From contig JAEYXQ010000026.1 in NCBI GenBank assembly GCA_023431205.1, positions 1 through 47,286 on the forward strand: a DNA stretch of 47,286 nucleotides. Reading direction: 5' to 3'. A program made the translations under genes and the position numbers. Each line of letters begins with the position of its first letter. The first letter of the stretch is position 1. Under the pieces are notes generated by a model. It saw nothing but the letters and a program-made list of their open reading frames with translations. It was not told the DNA's origin and searched no databases. The DNA is from Pseudomonadota bacterium. GTDB lineage: Bacteria; Pseudomonadota; Alphaproteobacteria; Rhizobiales; Devosiaceae. This document shows positions 1-8,072 of the stretch, one piece after another.

Positions 1-1
1 A

Positions 2-1066
2 TCCGCTGAACCCGAATCGCAGGGCCTCGCCGGCAAGCAGCTGACGATCGGCAACGACGCCGCCAACCAGCGCGTGCTCAAGGGCGACGAGAAGGCCGCT
101 GCGCTGTTGCTGGCGCTCGGGCCCGACTATGGCCGGCCGATCTTCGACGAGCTCGATGAACTCGAGATCAAGCAGCTGTCGCGGGCCATGGTGCGCCTCG
201 GCCCGATCACCCAGGAAATGCTCGACGACCTGATGATCGAGTTCGTCACCACCATCTCCTCCAACGGCTCGCTGTCGGGCAACACCGACTCCACCGAGCG
301 GCTGCTGCTGAGCTTCCTGTCGCAGGATCGGGTGGACGCGATCATGGAAGAGATCCGCGGTCCCGCCGGCCGCAACATGTGGTAAAAGCTCAGCAACGTG
401 CAGGCGGACGTGCTCGCCGCCTACCTCAAGAACGAGTACCCGCAGACCATTGCCGTGGTGCTGAGCAAGATCGACACCGAGCACGCCTCCAAGGTGCTGG
501 CGGTCCTGCCTGAAGAGCTCGCCATGGACGTGGTGCAGCGCATGCTCGGGCTCGATCCGGTGCAGAAGGAAATACTCGAAAAGATCGAGGCCACCCTGCG
601 CACCGAGTTCATGTCGACCCTGAACCACACCAAGCGCCGCGACAGCCACGAGCAGATGGCGGAAATCTTCAACGCCTTCGACCGCCAGACCGAGGCGCGC
701 TTCCTCACCACCCTCGAGGAAAGCAGTCGCGACGACGCCGAACGCATCAAGGCGCTGATGTTCACCTTCGAGGATCTGGCCAAGCTCGAGCCCTCCGCCA
801 TTCAGACGCTGCTGGCCCGCATGGACAAGCGCGAGCTGGCGATGTCGCTCAAGGGCGCCAGCGAGCAGCTCAAGGAAACCTTCTTCGCCAACATGTCGTC
901 GCGCTCCGCCAAGCTGCTGCGCGAAGACATGCAGGCCATGGGCCCGGTGCGCCTCAAGGATGTCGACGAAGCCCAGGGCCGCATGGTCGGCACCGCCAAG
1001 GACATGGCGGCCAAGGGAGAAATCGTCATCCTCAAGACCAAAGCCGACGACCAGATGGTGGCGTAA
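2..1066 (+). pseudogene. fliG: fliG, flagellar motor switch protein, 5' end outside window and interrupted by in-frame TAA
   Basis: FliG is the C-ring protein that binds the MS-ring protein FliF and transmits MotA/B torque. The open frame enters from the left window edge and gives 127 residues before TAA at 383-385. It then continues in the same frame for 226 residues to a second TAA at 1064-1066. The interrupted context is NMW-stop-KLSNVQ; the family normally has Glu there, so one G-to-T change (GAA to TAA) explains it. Upstream lies the FliG_N domain; downstream are the complete middle and C-terminal domains, with the family motif EYPQTIAVVL. Visible length (354 codons excluding the final stop) suggests the true start is only slightly upstream. 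The gene is followed without a gap by fliH. It may be a pseudogene, a sequencing error, or a split gene reinitiating at GTG 398. Gene identity is certain; functional status is not. Confidence 0.5.
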
Positions 1067-1747
1067 ATGGCAGCCCGCGTCGCCCGCTTCAATTTCGACC
1101 TCGACCTGGCGCCACGTGCGGAGGGCCGCTCACGGCCGACATCCGCGCCCGCAGCGGCGCCGGTCCCCAGTATCCCGGAAGAAGTGGCCATGCAGATGGT
1201 CCAGCAGGCACGCGAGGAAGGCTATGCCGAAGGACTGGCTGCCGGGCAGGCCGGTGCCACGGCAATGGCGGCGCAGACGCTGGCTGCTGCGGCCGGAACC
1301 CTGGCGACCCGCAGCGCCGAGATGGCCGCCGCGCTCGACGATGCGGCTGCCGAGATTCGGCAGCAGGGGGTGGAACTCGCCGCCTCCGTCGGACGCAAGC
1401 TGGCGCTGCATCTGCTGGCCCGCTACCCGACCGTTGAACTCGAGGCGCTGATCGCCGAGTGCATGCAGAACCTCTCCGGCGTGCCCCACCTGGTGATCCG
1501 CTGCCATCCTGAACTCGCCGACGGCATCCGCGACATCGCCACCGCCCATATGCAGACATCCGGATTTGCCGGGCGGCTGGTGGTGATGGGGGACCCAGAT
1601 ATCCGGCTGGGCGACGGCCGGCTCGAATGGGTGGATGGCGGGCTCGTTCGCGACATCGCTGCCATTTCCGGCGACATCGACAAGACCATTTCCGCCTACC
1701 TTGCCGGGCGGCATCGCCCCAGCTCCCCCGAGGAGAGCCACTCATGA
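1067..1747 (+). CDS. fliH: Flagellar assembly protein FliH, regulator of the export ATPase
   Basis: This 226-residue protein sits between fliG and fliN, the usual place for FliH, which binds the export ATPase FliI and docks it at the C-ring. The start ATG follows the fliG stop codon directly, and the stop overlaps the fliN start (ATGA), so translation is probably coupled on both sides. The N-terminus has an FNFDLDL segment, then a proline/alanine-rich stretch, then a long Ala/Glu-rich helical region (roughly residues 35-110) and a globular C-terminal part. FliH sequences are poorly conserved, so the call rests on position, size and helical pattern more than on motifs. Confidence 0.5.
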   Translation: MAARVARFNFDLDLAPRAEGRSRPTSAPAAAPVPSIPEEVAMQMVQQAREEGYAEGLAAGQAGATAMAAQTLAAAAGTLATRSAEMAAALDDAAAEIRQQGVELAASVGRKLALHLLARYPTVELEALIAECMQNLSGVPHLVIRCHPELADGIRDIATAHMQTSGFAGRLVVMGDPDIRLGDGRLEWVDGGLVRDIAAISGDIDKTISAYLAGRHRPSSPEESHS

Positions 1748-2088
1748 GTACCCCCGACCAGGACCTCTCCGCCCAGGAGCCCGTCGATTTCGAGGAGATG
1801 GAAGCGCCGCCGCAGAGCGCCCGTCCAGAAGGTCATGTCGAGCGCACCGCGGCCGACCTCGAGGCGGTCTTCGACGTTCCCGTCCGCATCTCGGTTATTC
1901 TCGGCCGCACCCGGATGCCGGTGAGCGACCTCCTCAAGATGGACACCGGCACCGTGATCGAGCTCGACCGCCAGGTCGGCGAGGCGGTGGAGATCTTCGT
2001 CAATGGCCGCCTGGTTGCCCGTGGCGAGATCGTCCTGGTCGAGGACAAGCTCGGCGTCACCATGACCGAAATCATCAAGCCGCAATAG
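1744..2088 (+). CDS. fliN: Flagellar motor switch protein FliN
   Basis: This 114-residue protein has a C-terminal SpoA (FliMN_C) domain at about residues 40-112, with typical strings such as VPVRISVILG, VIELDRQVGE and VNGRLVARGE. FliN forms the lower C-ring with FliM and also receives the FliH-FliI export complex. The acidic N-terminal 40 residues are variable, as usual in the family. ATG 1744 has a GAGGAG ribosome site about 8 bases upstream, inside the end of fliH, and overlaps the fliH stop by four bases. The frame can be read further upstream, but that part overlaps fliH and lacks family resemblance. Confidence 0.5.
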   Translation: MSTPDQDLSAQEPVDFEEMEAPPQSARPEGHVERTAADLEAVFDVPVRISVILGRTRMPVSDLLKMDTGTVIELDRQVGEAVEIFVNGRLVARGEIVLVEDKLGVTMTEIIKPQ

Positions 2089-2099
2089 GAGCGAGACCC

Positions 2100-3467
2100 A
2101 TGCGCCTCCTCATCATCGGTGCCCTCGAGGGCCAGCTCAGCCAGGCGACCAAGATGGCCATGGATGGCGGCGCCAAGGTGGCGCACGCTCCCTCTGTCGA
2201 GATTGCCCTGGCAAGCCTCCGCGCCGGCCGCGGCGCCGACCTGCTGCTGGTCGACGTGATGGTCGATATCGGCACGCTGATCGCCGGGCTAGAAGCCGAG
2301 CGCATCGCCGTGCCGGTGGTTGCCTGCGGGGTGCAGACCAACGCCGCTGCCGCCGTCAACGCCATCCGCGCCGGCGCCAAGGAATACATCCCCCTGCCCC
2401 CCGACGCCGAACTGATCGCCGCGGTCATCGCGGCTGTGGCGCGCGAATCGTCGGACTTCCTGTTCCGCGATCCGGCCATGGAGCGGGTGGTCAAGCTGGC
2501 CGAACAGGTTGCCGGCTCGGAAGCATCGATCCTGATCACCGGTGAGAGCGGCACCGGCAAGGAAGTGATCGCCCGGCACGTCCACCAGAAGTCGCGGCGC
2601 GCCACCAAACCGTTCATCTCGGTCAACTGCGCCGCCATCCCCGAGGCGCTGCTCGAATCCGAGCTGTTCGGGCATGAGAAGGGCGCCTTCACCGGCGCTG
2701 TCGCCCGCCGCATCGGCAAGTTCGAGGAAGCCTCGGGCGGCACGCTGCTGCTCGACGAAATCAGCGAAATGGACGTGCGCCTGCAGGCCAAGCTGCTGCG
2801 CGCCATCCAGGAACGCGTCATCGACCGCGTCGGCGGGACCAAGCCGGTGCCGGTGGACATCCGCATCCTTGCCACCTCGAACCGCAACCTTTCCGAAGCG
2901 GTGCGCGAGGGCAGCTTCCGCGAAGACCTGCTGTTCCGGCTCAATGTCGTGAACCTCAAGCTGCCCGCCCTGCGGGACCGGCCGGGCGATATCGCCGTGC
3001 TGAGCGAGCACTTCGTCGCCAAATACGCCAAGGCCAACGGCCTGCCGCCGCGCGCCCTCTCGGCGGAAGCGCGCGAGGCGCTGCTCAAGGCTCCCTGGCC
3101 CGGCAACGTTCGCGAGCTCGAGAACACCCTCCATCGGGCGGTGCTGCTCGCCACCGGCGACATCATCGGCTCCGAGGCCATCGTGCTGCCGGACGGCATG
3201 GGGCTGGCAGAAGCGGCGCGGCAGTCGAGCCCGGCGGCACAGCTCGCCCAGACTGCCGAAGCCATGTCGCGAGCCCTGGTGGGTCGCACTGTGGCCGATG
3301 TCGAGCGCGACCTGATCCTGGACACGCTCGATCATACGTTCGGCAACCGCACCCACGCGGCCAACATCCTTGGTATCTCGATCCGCACGTTGCGCAACAA
3401 GCTGAACCAGTATGCCGACGAAGGGGTGCGCGTCCCCGAGCCAGGCGAACGACGCAACGTGGCCTAG
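2100..3467 (+). CDS. flbD: Sigma-54-dependent flagellar transcription activator FlbD
   Basis: FlbD activates late (class III/IV) flagellar genes with RNA polymerase sigma-54. The 455-residue protein has an N-terminal receiver-like domain (about 1-115) with Asp at position 52 and Lys at 94, but without the usual acidic pair near the start (MRLLIIGALE). A central AAA+ domain follows, with Walker A GESGTGKE at about 148 and the sigma-54 contact loop GAFTGA at 195-200. A C-terminal Fis-type helix-turn-helix lies around NRTHAANILG. In Caulobacter FlbD the receiver is likewise atypical and activity is coupled to flagellar assembly through the partner FliX (family knowledge). The start ATG is preceded by GGAG. 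The long open frame upstream of 2100 overlaps fliN and is not coding. Confidence 0.5.
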   Translation: MRLLIIGALEGQLSQATKMAMDGGAKVAHAPSVEIALASLRAGRGADLLLVDVMVDIGTLIAGLEAERIAVPVVACGVQTNAAAAVNAIRAGAKEYIPLPPDAELIAAVIAAVARESSDFLFRDPAMERVVKLAEQVAGSEASILITGESGTGKEVIARHVHQKSRRATKPFISVNCAAIPEALLESELFGHEKGAFTGAVARRIGKFEEASGGTLLLDEISEMDVRLQAKLLRAIQERVIDRVGGTKPVPVDIRILATSNRNLSEAVREGSFREDLLFRLNVVNLKLPALRDRPGDIAVLSEHFVAKYAKANGLPPRALSAEAREALLKAPWPGNVRELENTLHRAVLLATGDIIGSEAIVLPDGMGLAEAARQSSPAAQLAQTAEAMSRALVGRTVADVERDLILDTLDHTFGNRTHAANILGISIRTLRNKLNQYADEGVRVPEPGERRNVA

Positions 3468-3473
3468 ACCTAG

Positions 3474-5612
3474 ATGACGGACCTGCCCACCAACCCCACC
3501 CGGAGCTTCAAGCTTCCCTCCGTTGCCAGCGTGCTCGACATGCTGCGCTCGGGCGACATCGCGCTCGCCGCCGGGGTGATGGGGTTGATCGTCATCCTGA
3601 TCCTGCCGCTACCGCCCATCCTGGTGGACATGCTGCTGGCGATCTCGATCGTCTTTTCGGTCATGATTCTGATGACGTCGCTGTTCATTCAGAAGCCGCT
3701 GGAGTTTTCGAGCTTTCCGACGGTCCTGCTGATTGCAACGATGCTGCGACTCGGCCTAAACCTCGCCACCACTCGCCTGATTCTGAGCGAGGGGCATAAC
3801 GGCTCGAGCGCCGCCGGGCACGTGATCGAGGCCTTCGGCAACTTCATCACGCGCGGCAATTTCATCATAGGCGTGGTGATCTTCATCATCCTGGTGGTGG
3901 TGAATTTCATCGTCATCACCAAGGGCTCGGGTCGTATCGCCGAAGTGGCCGCTCGCTTCAGCCTCGATGCCATGCCAGGCAAGCAGATGGCGATCGACGC
4001 CGACCTGTCCGCCGGCCTTATCGACGAGGACACCGCCAAGCGCCGGCGTGCGGACCTCGAGGGCGAAAGCGCCTTTTTCGGCAACATGGACGGTGCCTCC
4101 AAATTCGTGCGCGGCGATGCCATCGCCGGCCTGATCATCACCTTCATCAACGTGTCGGCGGGCATGCTGATCGGCATCATGCAGGAAGGTCTGACCTTCC
4201 AGGAAGCCGGCAACGTCTACACCCTCCTGACCATTGGCGATGGCCTCGTGTCGCAGATCCCGGCGCTGATCGTGTCGACCGCGGCCGGTATCCTGGTGTC
4301 GAAGTCGGGTGTGACCGGCTCCGCCGACAAGGCGCTGTCATCGCAATTCTCCGGCTATCCGCGCGCCCTCGGCATGTCATCGGCCGTGATGGCCGCCCTG
4401 GCGCTGCTGCCGGGCATGCCCATTGTTCCGTTCCTCGCCCTTTCGGGCGGCATCGGCTACGCCGCCTGGCGCGCCAGCAAGGGCAAGGCCGAGCGGGAGA
4501 TCGAGGAAGCCGCAAAGAAGGTGCCGGGCACGCCGGGTGCTCCGGCTGCAGGTGCACCGGCCCAGCCATCTGAGCCGCCGATCACCGACGCCCTGAAGAT
4601 CGACGAACTCAAGCTCGAGCTTGGCTATGGCCTCCTGAGCCTGGTGCGCGAGGACGAAACCGGGACCGATCGCCTCACCGAGCAGATCAAGGCGCTGCGC
4701 CGGCAGCTGGCCCTGGAACTCGGCTTCGTCATGCCGCCGGTGCGTATCCTCGACAACATGCAGCTCGAGCCCAACGCCTACAAGGTCCGCATCAAGGAAG
4801 TGGAGGCCGGCGCCGGCGAAATCTATGCCAACCAGCTGATGGTCATGGACCCCTACGGCAACCCCATCGACCTGCCGGGCACCCACACCACCGAGCCGAC
4901 CTTCGGTCTGCCGGCGACCTGGATCGAACCTGCGCTGCGCGACGAGGCCGAACTGCGCGGGCTTTCCATCATCGACCCTTCGACGGTGATCTCGACCCAC
5001 CTGACCGAGGTGCTGAAGGCCAATGTTGCGGACCTGTTGAGCTATGCCAATGTGCAGTCGCTGCTCTCCGGCCTGCCGAAGGACCAGCAGAAGCTGGTGG
5101 AAGATATCGTGCCGAGCCTGATCTCGGTCTCGGGTGTACAGCGGGTACTCCAGGCGCTGCTGACCGAGCGGGTTTCGATCCGCGACCTTTCCACGATCCT
5201 TGAAGCCATGGCCGAGATCGCCGGTCCAGGCCGCAGCGTTCAGTCCATTGCCGAGCACGTGCGGACCCGCCTCGCCCGCCAGCTGTGTGCTGCCAATCTT
5301 GGGCCCGACGGCACCCTGCCGCTGCTAACGCTGTCTCCGCAGTGGGAGCGGGACTTCGCCGAAGCCATGGTCGGTGATGGTGAGAACCGCCACCTTGCCA
5401 TGGCCCCGAGCCGGCTTCAGCAGTTCATCGGTGCCGTGCAGACCGGGTACGAACGCGCCGCCCAGCAGGGCGAACTGCCGGTGCTGATTACCTCACCCGG
5501 CATTCGCCCGCATGTTCGCTCGATCATCGAGCGCTTCCGCCCGCAGACGGTGGTGATGAGCCAGGCCGAGGTGCATCCGCGCATCCGCCTGAAGACGGTG
5601 GGCAGCATCTAG
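3474..5612 (+). CDS. flhA: Flagellar export gate protein FlhA
   Basis: FlhA is the large membrane component of the flagellar type III export gate; its cytoplasmic domain forms a nonameric ring that docks substrates and chaperones. The 712-residue length is normal. About eight membrane segments occupy roughly residues 28-330. The family's conserved block lies at about 150-210 (GRIAEVAARF, MPGKQMAIDA, and the RRRADLEGES stretch). A Pro/Ala-rich linker near 350-365 leads to the cytoplasmic domain. The start ATG lies six bases after the flbD stop with no good Shine-Dalgarno sequence, so its translation may depend on upstream coupling. It is the last flagellar gene of this operon in the window. 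Confidence 0.5.
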   Translation: MTDLPTNPTRSFKLPSVASVLDMLRSGDIALAAGVMGLIVILILPLPPILVDMLLAISIVFSVMILMTSLFIQKPLEFSSFPTVLLIATMLRLGLNLATTRLILSEGHNGSSAAGHVIEAFGNFITRGNFIIGVVIFIILVVVNFIVITKGSGRIAEVAARFSLDAMPGKQMAIDADLSAGLIDEDTAKRRRADLEGESAFFGNMDGASKFVRGDAIAGLIITFINVSAGMLIGIMQEGLTFQEAGNVYTLLTIGDGLVSQIPALIVSTAAGILVSKSGVTGSADKALSSQFSGYPRALGMSSAVMAALALLPGMPIVPFLALSGGIGYAAWRASKGKAEREIEEAAKKVPGTPGAPAAGAPAQPSEPPITDALKIDELKLELGYGLLSLVREDETGTDRLTEQIKALRRQLALELGFVMPPVRILDNMQLEPNAYKVRIKEVEAGAGEIYANQLMVMDPYGNPIDLPGTHTTEPTFGLPATWIEPALRDEAELRGLSIIDPSTVISTHLTEVLKANVADLLSYANVQSLLSGLPKDQQKLVEDIVPSLISVSGVQRVLQALLTERVSIRDLSTILEAMAEIAGPGRSVQSIAEHVRTRLARQLCAANLGPDGTLPLLTLSPQWERDFAEAMVGDGENRHLAMAPSRLQQFIGAVQTGYERAAQQGELPVLITSPGIRPHVRSIIERFRPQTVVMSQAEVHPRIRLKTVGSI

Positions 5613-5614
5613 CC

Positions 5615-6010
5615 ATGCCGCGAGTGCTGCTCGATGGCTATCTCGAAGTGCCGGCCGAACAGGCCGACCTGGTCGCAACGGTCTTGCCCGAGCACATCCG
5701 TCTCACCCGCGCCGAGCCGGGGTGCCTGAGCTTCAGCGTGGTGCAGAGTGCGGACAAGCCCACCCACTTCCTGGTCTCGGAAGTGTTTGCCGACCGGGCG
5801 GCCTTCGAGGCACATCAATGCCGTGCCGCGTCATCGCACTGGGCGAAGGTCACTGCTGGAATGCCGCGGCACTACACCATTCGCGACGAAGCGGAACGGC
5901 TCAGCGGTCCCGGAAGGCCATGTCGGTTAATGGGGCAACCGGCTCCCGCTTGTGCAGTTCTTCGGCGCGGCTCACGGCGCCCCCGTCCATCAGGCTCTGC
6001 TCGGCCCTGA
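5615..6010 (+). CDS. Antibiotic biosynthesis monooxygenase (ABM) domain protein
   Basis: Residues 1 to about 95 form an ABM-type alpha+beta barrel: VLLDGYLEVP, then a PGCLSFSVVQ strand, FLVSEVFADR and AAFEAHQ. Such small dimeric proteins are quinol or polyketide monooxygenases or heme-associated proteins; the substrate cannot be told from sequence. ATG 5615 lies two bases after the flhA stop, so the gene may be co-transcribed with the flagellar genes. The last roughly 35 residues are Arg/Pro-rich, unlike the family, and overlap the convergent DUF2934 gene by about 110 bases. The original stop may have been lost, leaving a non-conserved tail. Confidence 0.5.
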   Translation: MPRVLLDGYLEVPAEQADLVATVLPEHIRLTRAEPGCLSFSVVQSADKPTHFLVSEVFADRAAFEAHQCRAASSHWAKVTAGMPRHYTIRDEAERLSGPGRPCRLMGQPAPACAVLRRGSRRPRPSGSARP

Positions 6011-6101
6011 ACCAGAACTCGAGGTCGCGTCCATCCGGTTTGCCTGCCTCCATCCAGAACCAGCGCGCGCGTTCGCGGATCTGATGCTCCACCAAGTCCA
6101 T
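5901..6101 (-). CDS. Small DUF2934 protein
   Basis: This 66-residue protein has the DUF2934 pattern: VEHQIRERARWFWMEAG, then P-D-G-R-D-x-E-F-W and a short polar tail. Proteins of this family are common in Rhizobiales, often near stress genes, and have no known function. I chose ATG 6101 because GGAG lies 8 bases upstream; a GTG at 6110 is possible but less well placed. The 3' end overlaps the tail of the convergent ABM gene. The 108-base gap to the upstream gene holds only a weak inverted repeat. Confidence 0.5.
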   Translation of the reverse strand: MDLVEHQIRERARWFWMEAGKPDGRDLEFWFRAEQSLMDGGAVSRAEELHKREPVAPLTDMAFRDR

Positions 6102-6218
6102 TTTCGGCACTCCATAGCTCGTGATCAGGGACCGGCACCTACCGGTTCCTTCGCAACGGGGCTCGAGAGGTTCTGTTCTGCACCGGATGTGCAGCGGAGC
6201 CTTGCGCGGAGCGGGACG

Positions 6219-6683
6219 CTAACGCAGCGGCCGCACGCCATAGCGGCGATACGCCTCTTCGTGCCGTTCCGCATCGGTGCGCTCCGGCACCAGCGTGTAG
6301 CTCGGAGCCCAGATGCGTGAGATGCGGGTCACCTGCACCACAATGGCGTGGCGCACCGGGAAGGTCTCGCCCGCCATCGCCATCAGCGGCGCCCCGAAGG
6401 TGGCGAACTCGGGCGCCTCCGGGGCAACGACCCTTGCTTCCCCCTCCACCTTGAAGCCGCGTTGCGCGAACACGTCGACGAAGCTGACGCAGACAAGCGG
6501 GTTCGCCCTGATGTTGCGCACACTGTTGGTGGACAGCACATCGGCAATGACGAGTGTCTGGTCGTCTTGAATGGCGAACAGTTCCTTGAGCGTGACGTTC
6601 GGCTGTCCGTCCGCGCTCACGGTCGCGAGCCAGCACAGGACGGCTCGCTTCGCTTCCTCGCGAAAGGTCTGGTTGATCCGCAC
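6219..6683 (-). CDS. Pyridoxamine 5'-phosphate oxidase-fold protein
   Basis: This 154-residue protein has a split-barrel flavin-binding fold of the PNPOx-like superfamily: VLCWLATVSADGQPNVT, then a LSTNSVRNIRANPLVCVSF segment and FKVEGEARVV. It is too short and lacks the C-terminal signature of true PdxH, so a pyridoxal-phosphate biosynthesis role is not supported. A general FMN- or F420-type oxidoreductase is more likely. Translation appears to start at GTG 6683, four bases past the stop of the upstream lysE-like gene on the same strand, with GGAG ten bases upstream. The two are probably one transcription unit. Confidence 0.5.
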   Translation of the reverse strand: MRINQTFREEAKRAVLCWLATVSADGQPNVTLKELFAIQDDQTLVIADVLSTNSVRNIRANPLVCVSFVDVFAQRGFKVEGEARVVAPEAPEFATFGAPLMAMAGETFPVRHAIVVQVTRISRIWAPSYTLVPERTDAERHEEAYRRYGVRPLR

Positions 6684-6687
6684 CGGA

Positions 6688-7302
6688 TCAGCGCTCCGTC
6701 AGCGCCAGCCGGGCGCCGAGCAGCACGAAGGCGCCGGCGAAGGTGCGGCGCATCCAGGTCATGATCGACGGCCGCGAGACGACGTGCCCCCGCACCGCCG
6801 CCGCGAAGAGGCCATAGGCAGCAAAGACCAGGAACGTGAGCAACATGAACACGCCGCTCAGCTGCAGCATCTGACCCACGGCATTCGGTGTATCCACCGG
6901 AACGAACTGCGGCAGGAAGGCAAAGAAGAAGATCGACAGCTTGGGGTTGAGGATGTTGATCAGGATGGACTCAAGGATCACCGCGCCGGCGGACTTGGCC
7001 GGTGCATCCCCTGCCTCGACGCTCAGTGAGCCGGTTTCGCGCAGCGTTGTCCAGGCCATGTAGAGCAGGTAGGCGACACCCAGATACTTGATGATTTCGA
7101 AGGCCAGGGCGCTGGCATGCAGCACCGCCGCCAGACCGGTGATGGCCGCAAGCATGTGCGGGACGGTGCCGAGCGTACAGCCGAAGGCCGCCCACAGGCT
7201 GGCACGTCTGCCGCGGGCGAGGCCGGCCGCAATGGTGTAGAGCGCCCCCGTACCGGGCGAGACCACCACGACCAGCGTCGTGATCAGGAATTCGATGCTC
7301 AT
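6688..7302 (-). CDS. LysE/RhtB family amino-acid exporter
   Basis: This 204-residue inner-membrane protein has about six hydrophobic segments and the LysE/RhtB signature near the N-terminus (VVVVSPGTGALYTIA, then GLARGRRAS). A later INILNPKLSIFFFAFLPQF block is typical of homoserine/threonine/lysine exporters. It probably exports an amino acid; the substrate is unknown. ATG 7302 was chosen because GAGGGAG lies about 7 bases upstream; an open extension to 7404 lacks membrane-protein character. It is followed after four bases by the PNPOx-fold gene. Confidence 0.5.
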   Translation of the reverse strand: MSIEFLITTLVVVVSPGTGALYTIAAGLARGRRASLWAAFGCTLGTVPHMLAAITGLAAVLHASALAFEIIKYLGVAYLLYMAWTTLRETGSLSVEAGDAPAKSAGAVILESILINILNPKLSIFFFAFLPQFVPVDTPNAVGQMLQLSGVFMLLTFLVFAAYGLFAAAVRGHVVSRPSIMTWMRRTFAGAFVLLGARLALTER

Positions 7303-7421
7303 GGTTCTGGCTCCCTCGCGTGGGGCAGCATCTGCCTTCGATAGCGAAACGGCAAGTGGTGCCCGTCCCATCTTCACTGAGCCGCGTTGAGCGACAAGGC
7401 CCACCGCGCTAGAAGCGGTTC

Positions 7422-7880
7422 ATGCTTGATCTCACCATCCTTCGCGTCCCGGTCTTTTCCACCATCTGCAACGCCGCCTTTGCGCTGCGGCGGGAAGTGT
7501 TCGTGGTGGAACAGAAGGTGCCGGAGGAGGAGGAGCATGACGCCGACGACCTGACCGCCACCCATTTCGTGGCAATCCACGAAGGCGAGGTGGTCGGCAC
7601 CCTTCGGCTGATCGACAAGCCCGAGCACATCAAGATCGGCCGGGTGGCTGTCTCTCGCAACTGGCGCGGCAAGGGCATAGCCGGGCGGATGATGGAGGCG
7701 GCCATGGCCCATGGCCGTGGCCGCGGGCAGGACCGCTTCTTCCTGACGGCCCAGTCCGACAAGATCGGGCTGTACGAAAAATTCGGCTTCGTGGCCTTCG
7801 GCCCGGAGTTCCAGGATGGCGGGATGCCGCACCGCGCCATGCGCAACTACGAGCGCGACACGGCAAAACTCACGGACTGA
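7422..7880 (+). CDS. GNAT family N-acetyltransferase (ElaA-like)
   Basis: This 152-residue acetyltransferase of the GNAT fold begins with an ElaA/PhnO-like segment (ALRREVFVVEQKVPEEEE). The acetyl-CoA pyrophosphate-binding loop is at about residues 82-92 (RNWRGKGIAGRMM), preceded by the IGRVAVS strand. The C-terminal YEKFGFVAFG motif is standard. The substrate is unknown. It stands alone, divergent from the lysE-like gene across about 120 bases. The ribosome site before ATG 7422 is weak. Confidence 0.5.
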   Translation: MLDLTILRVPVFSTICNAAFALRREVFVVEQKVPEEEEHDADDLTATHFVAIHEGEVVGTLRLIDKPEHIKIGRVAVSRNWRGKGIAGRMMEAAMAHGRGRGQDRFFLTAQSDKIGLYEKFGFVAFGPEFQDGGMPHRAMRNYERDTAKLTD

Positions 7881-8072
7881 GCGGCTTTCCACGGCCGGGA
7901 TGAACGAACATGAACGGATTCTGACCGGCTTCTTGCCCAATTCGGGTCGAGAGAGTCGGAACGACTGCCGGGCTATCACGTTGACGAGACATCAGGCCGT
8001 GCAGCGTGCGTACCGGCAAAGTCCTCGCGCCACACGGCCTTGTTCACCTTAACGATGAACCTGGAGCCTATA

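Noticed and set aside
383..397. Recoding of TAA in fliG as a sense codon
   Set aside because: TAA ends several intact genes here (for example fliG's own 3' end at 1066 and the first PRC gene), so a reassigned code is not credible; TAA is not a selenocysteine or pyrrolysine codon.
1635..2099. N-terminal extension of FlbD open through fliN
   Set aside because: The sequence is Arg/Pro-rich out-of-frame translation of fliH and fliN; FlbD family members begin at MRLLIIG.
6219..6683. Naming the PNPOx-fold gene pdxH
   Set aside because: It is too short and lacks the conserved C-terminal PdxH signature.
7881..8072. Small genes in the gap before the first PRC gene
   Set aside because: Short frames there have no ribosome site or recognisable sequence; no promoter or RNA structure could be supported either.
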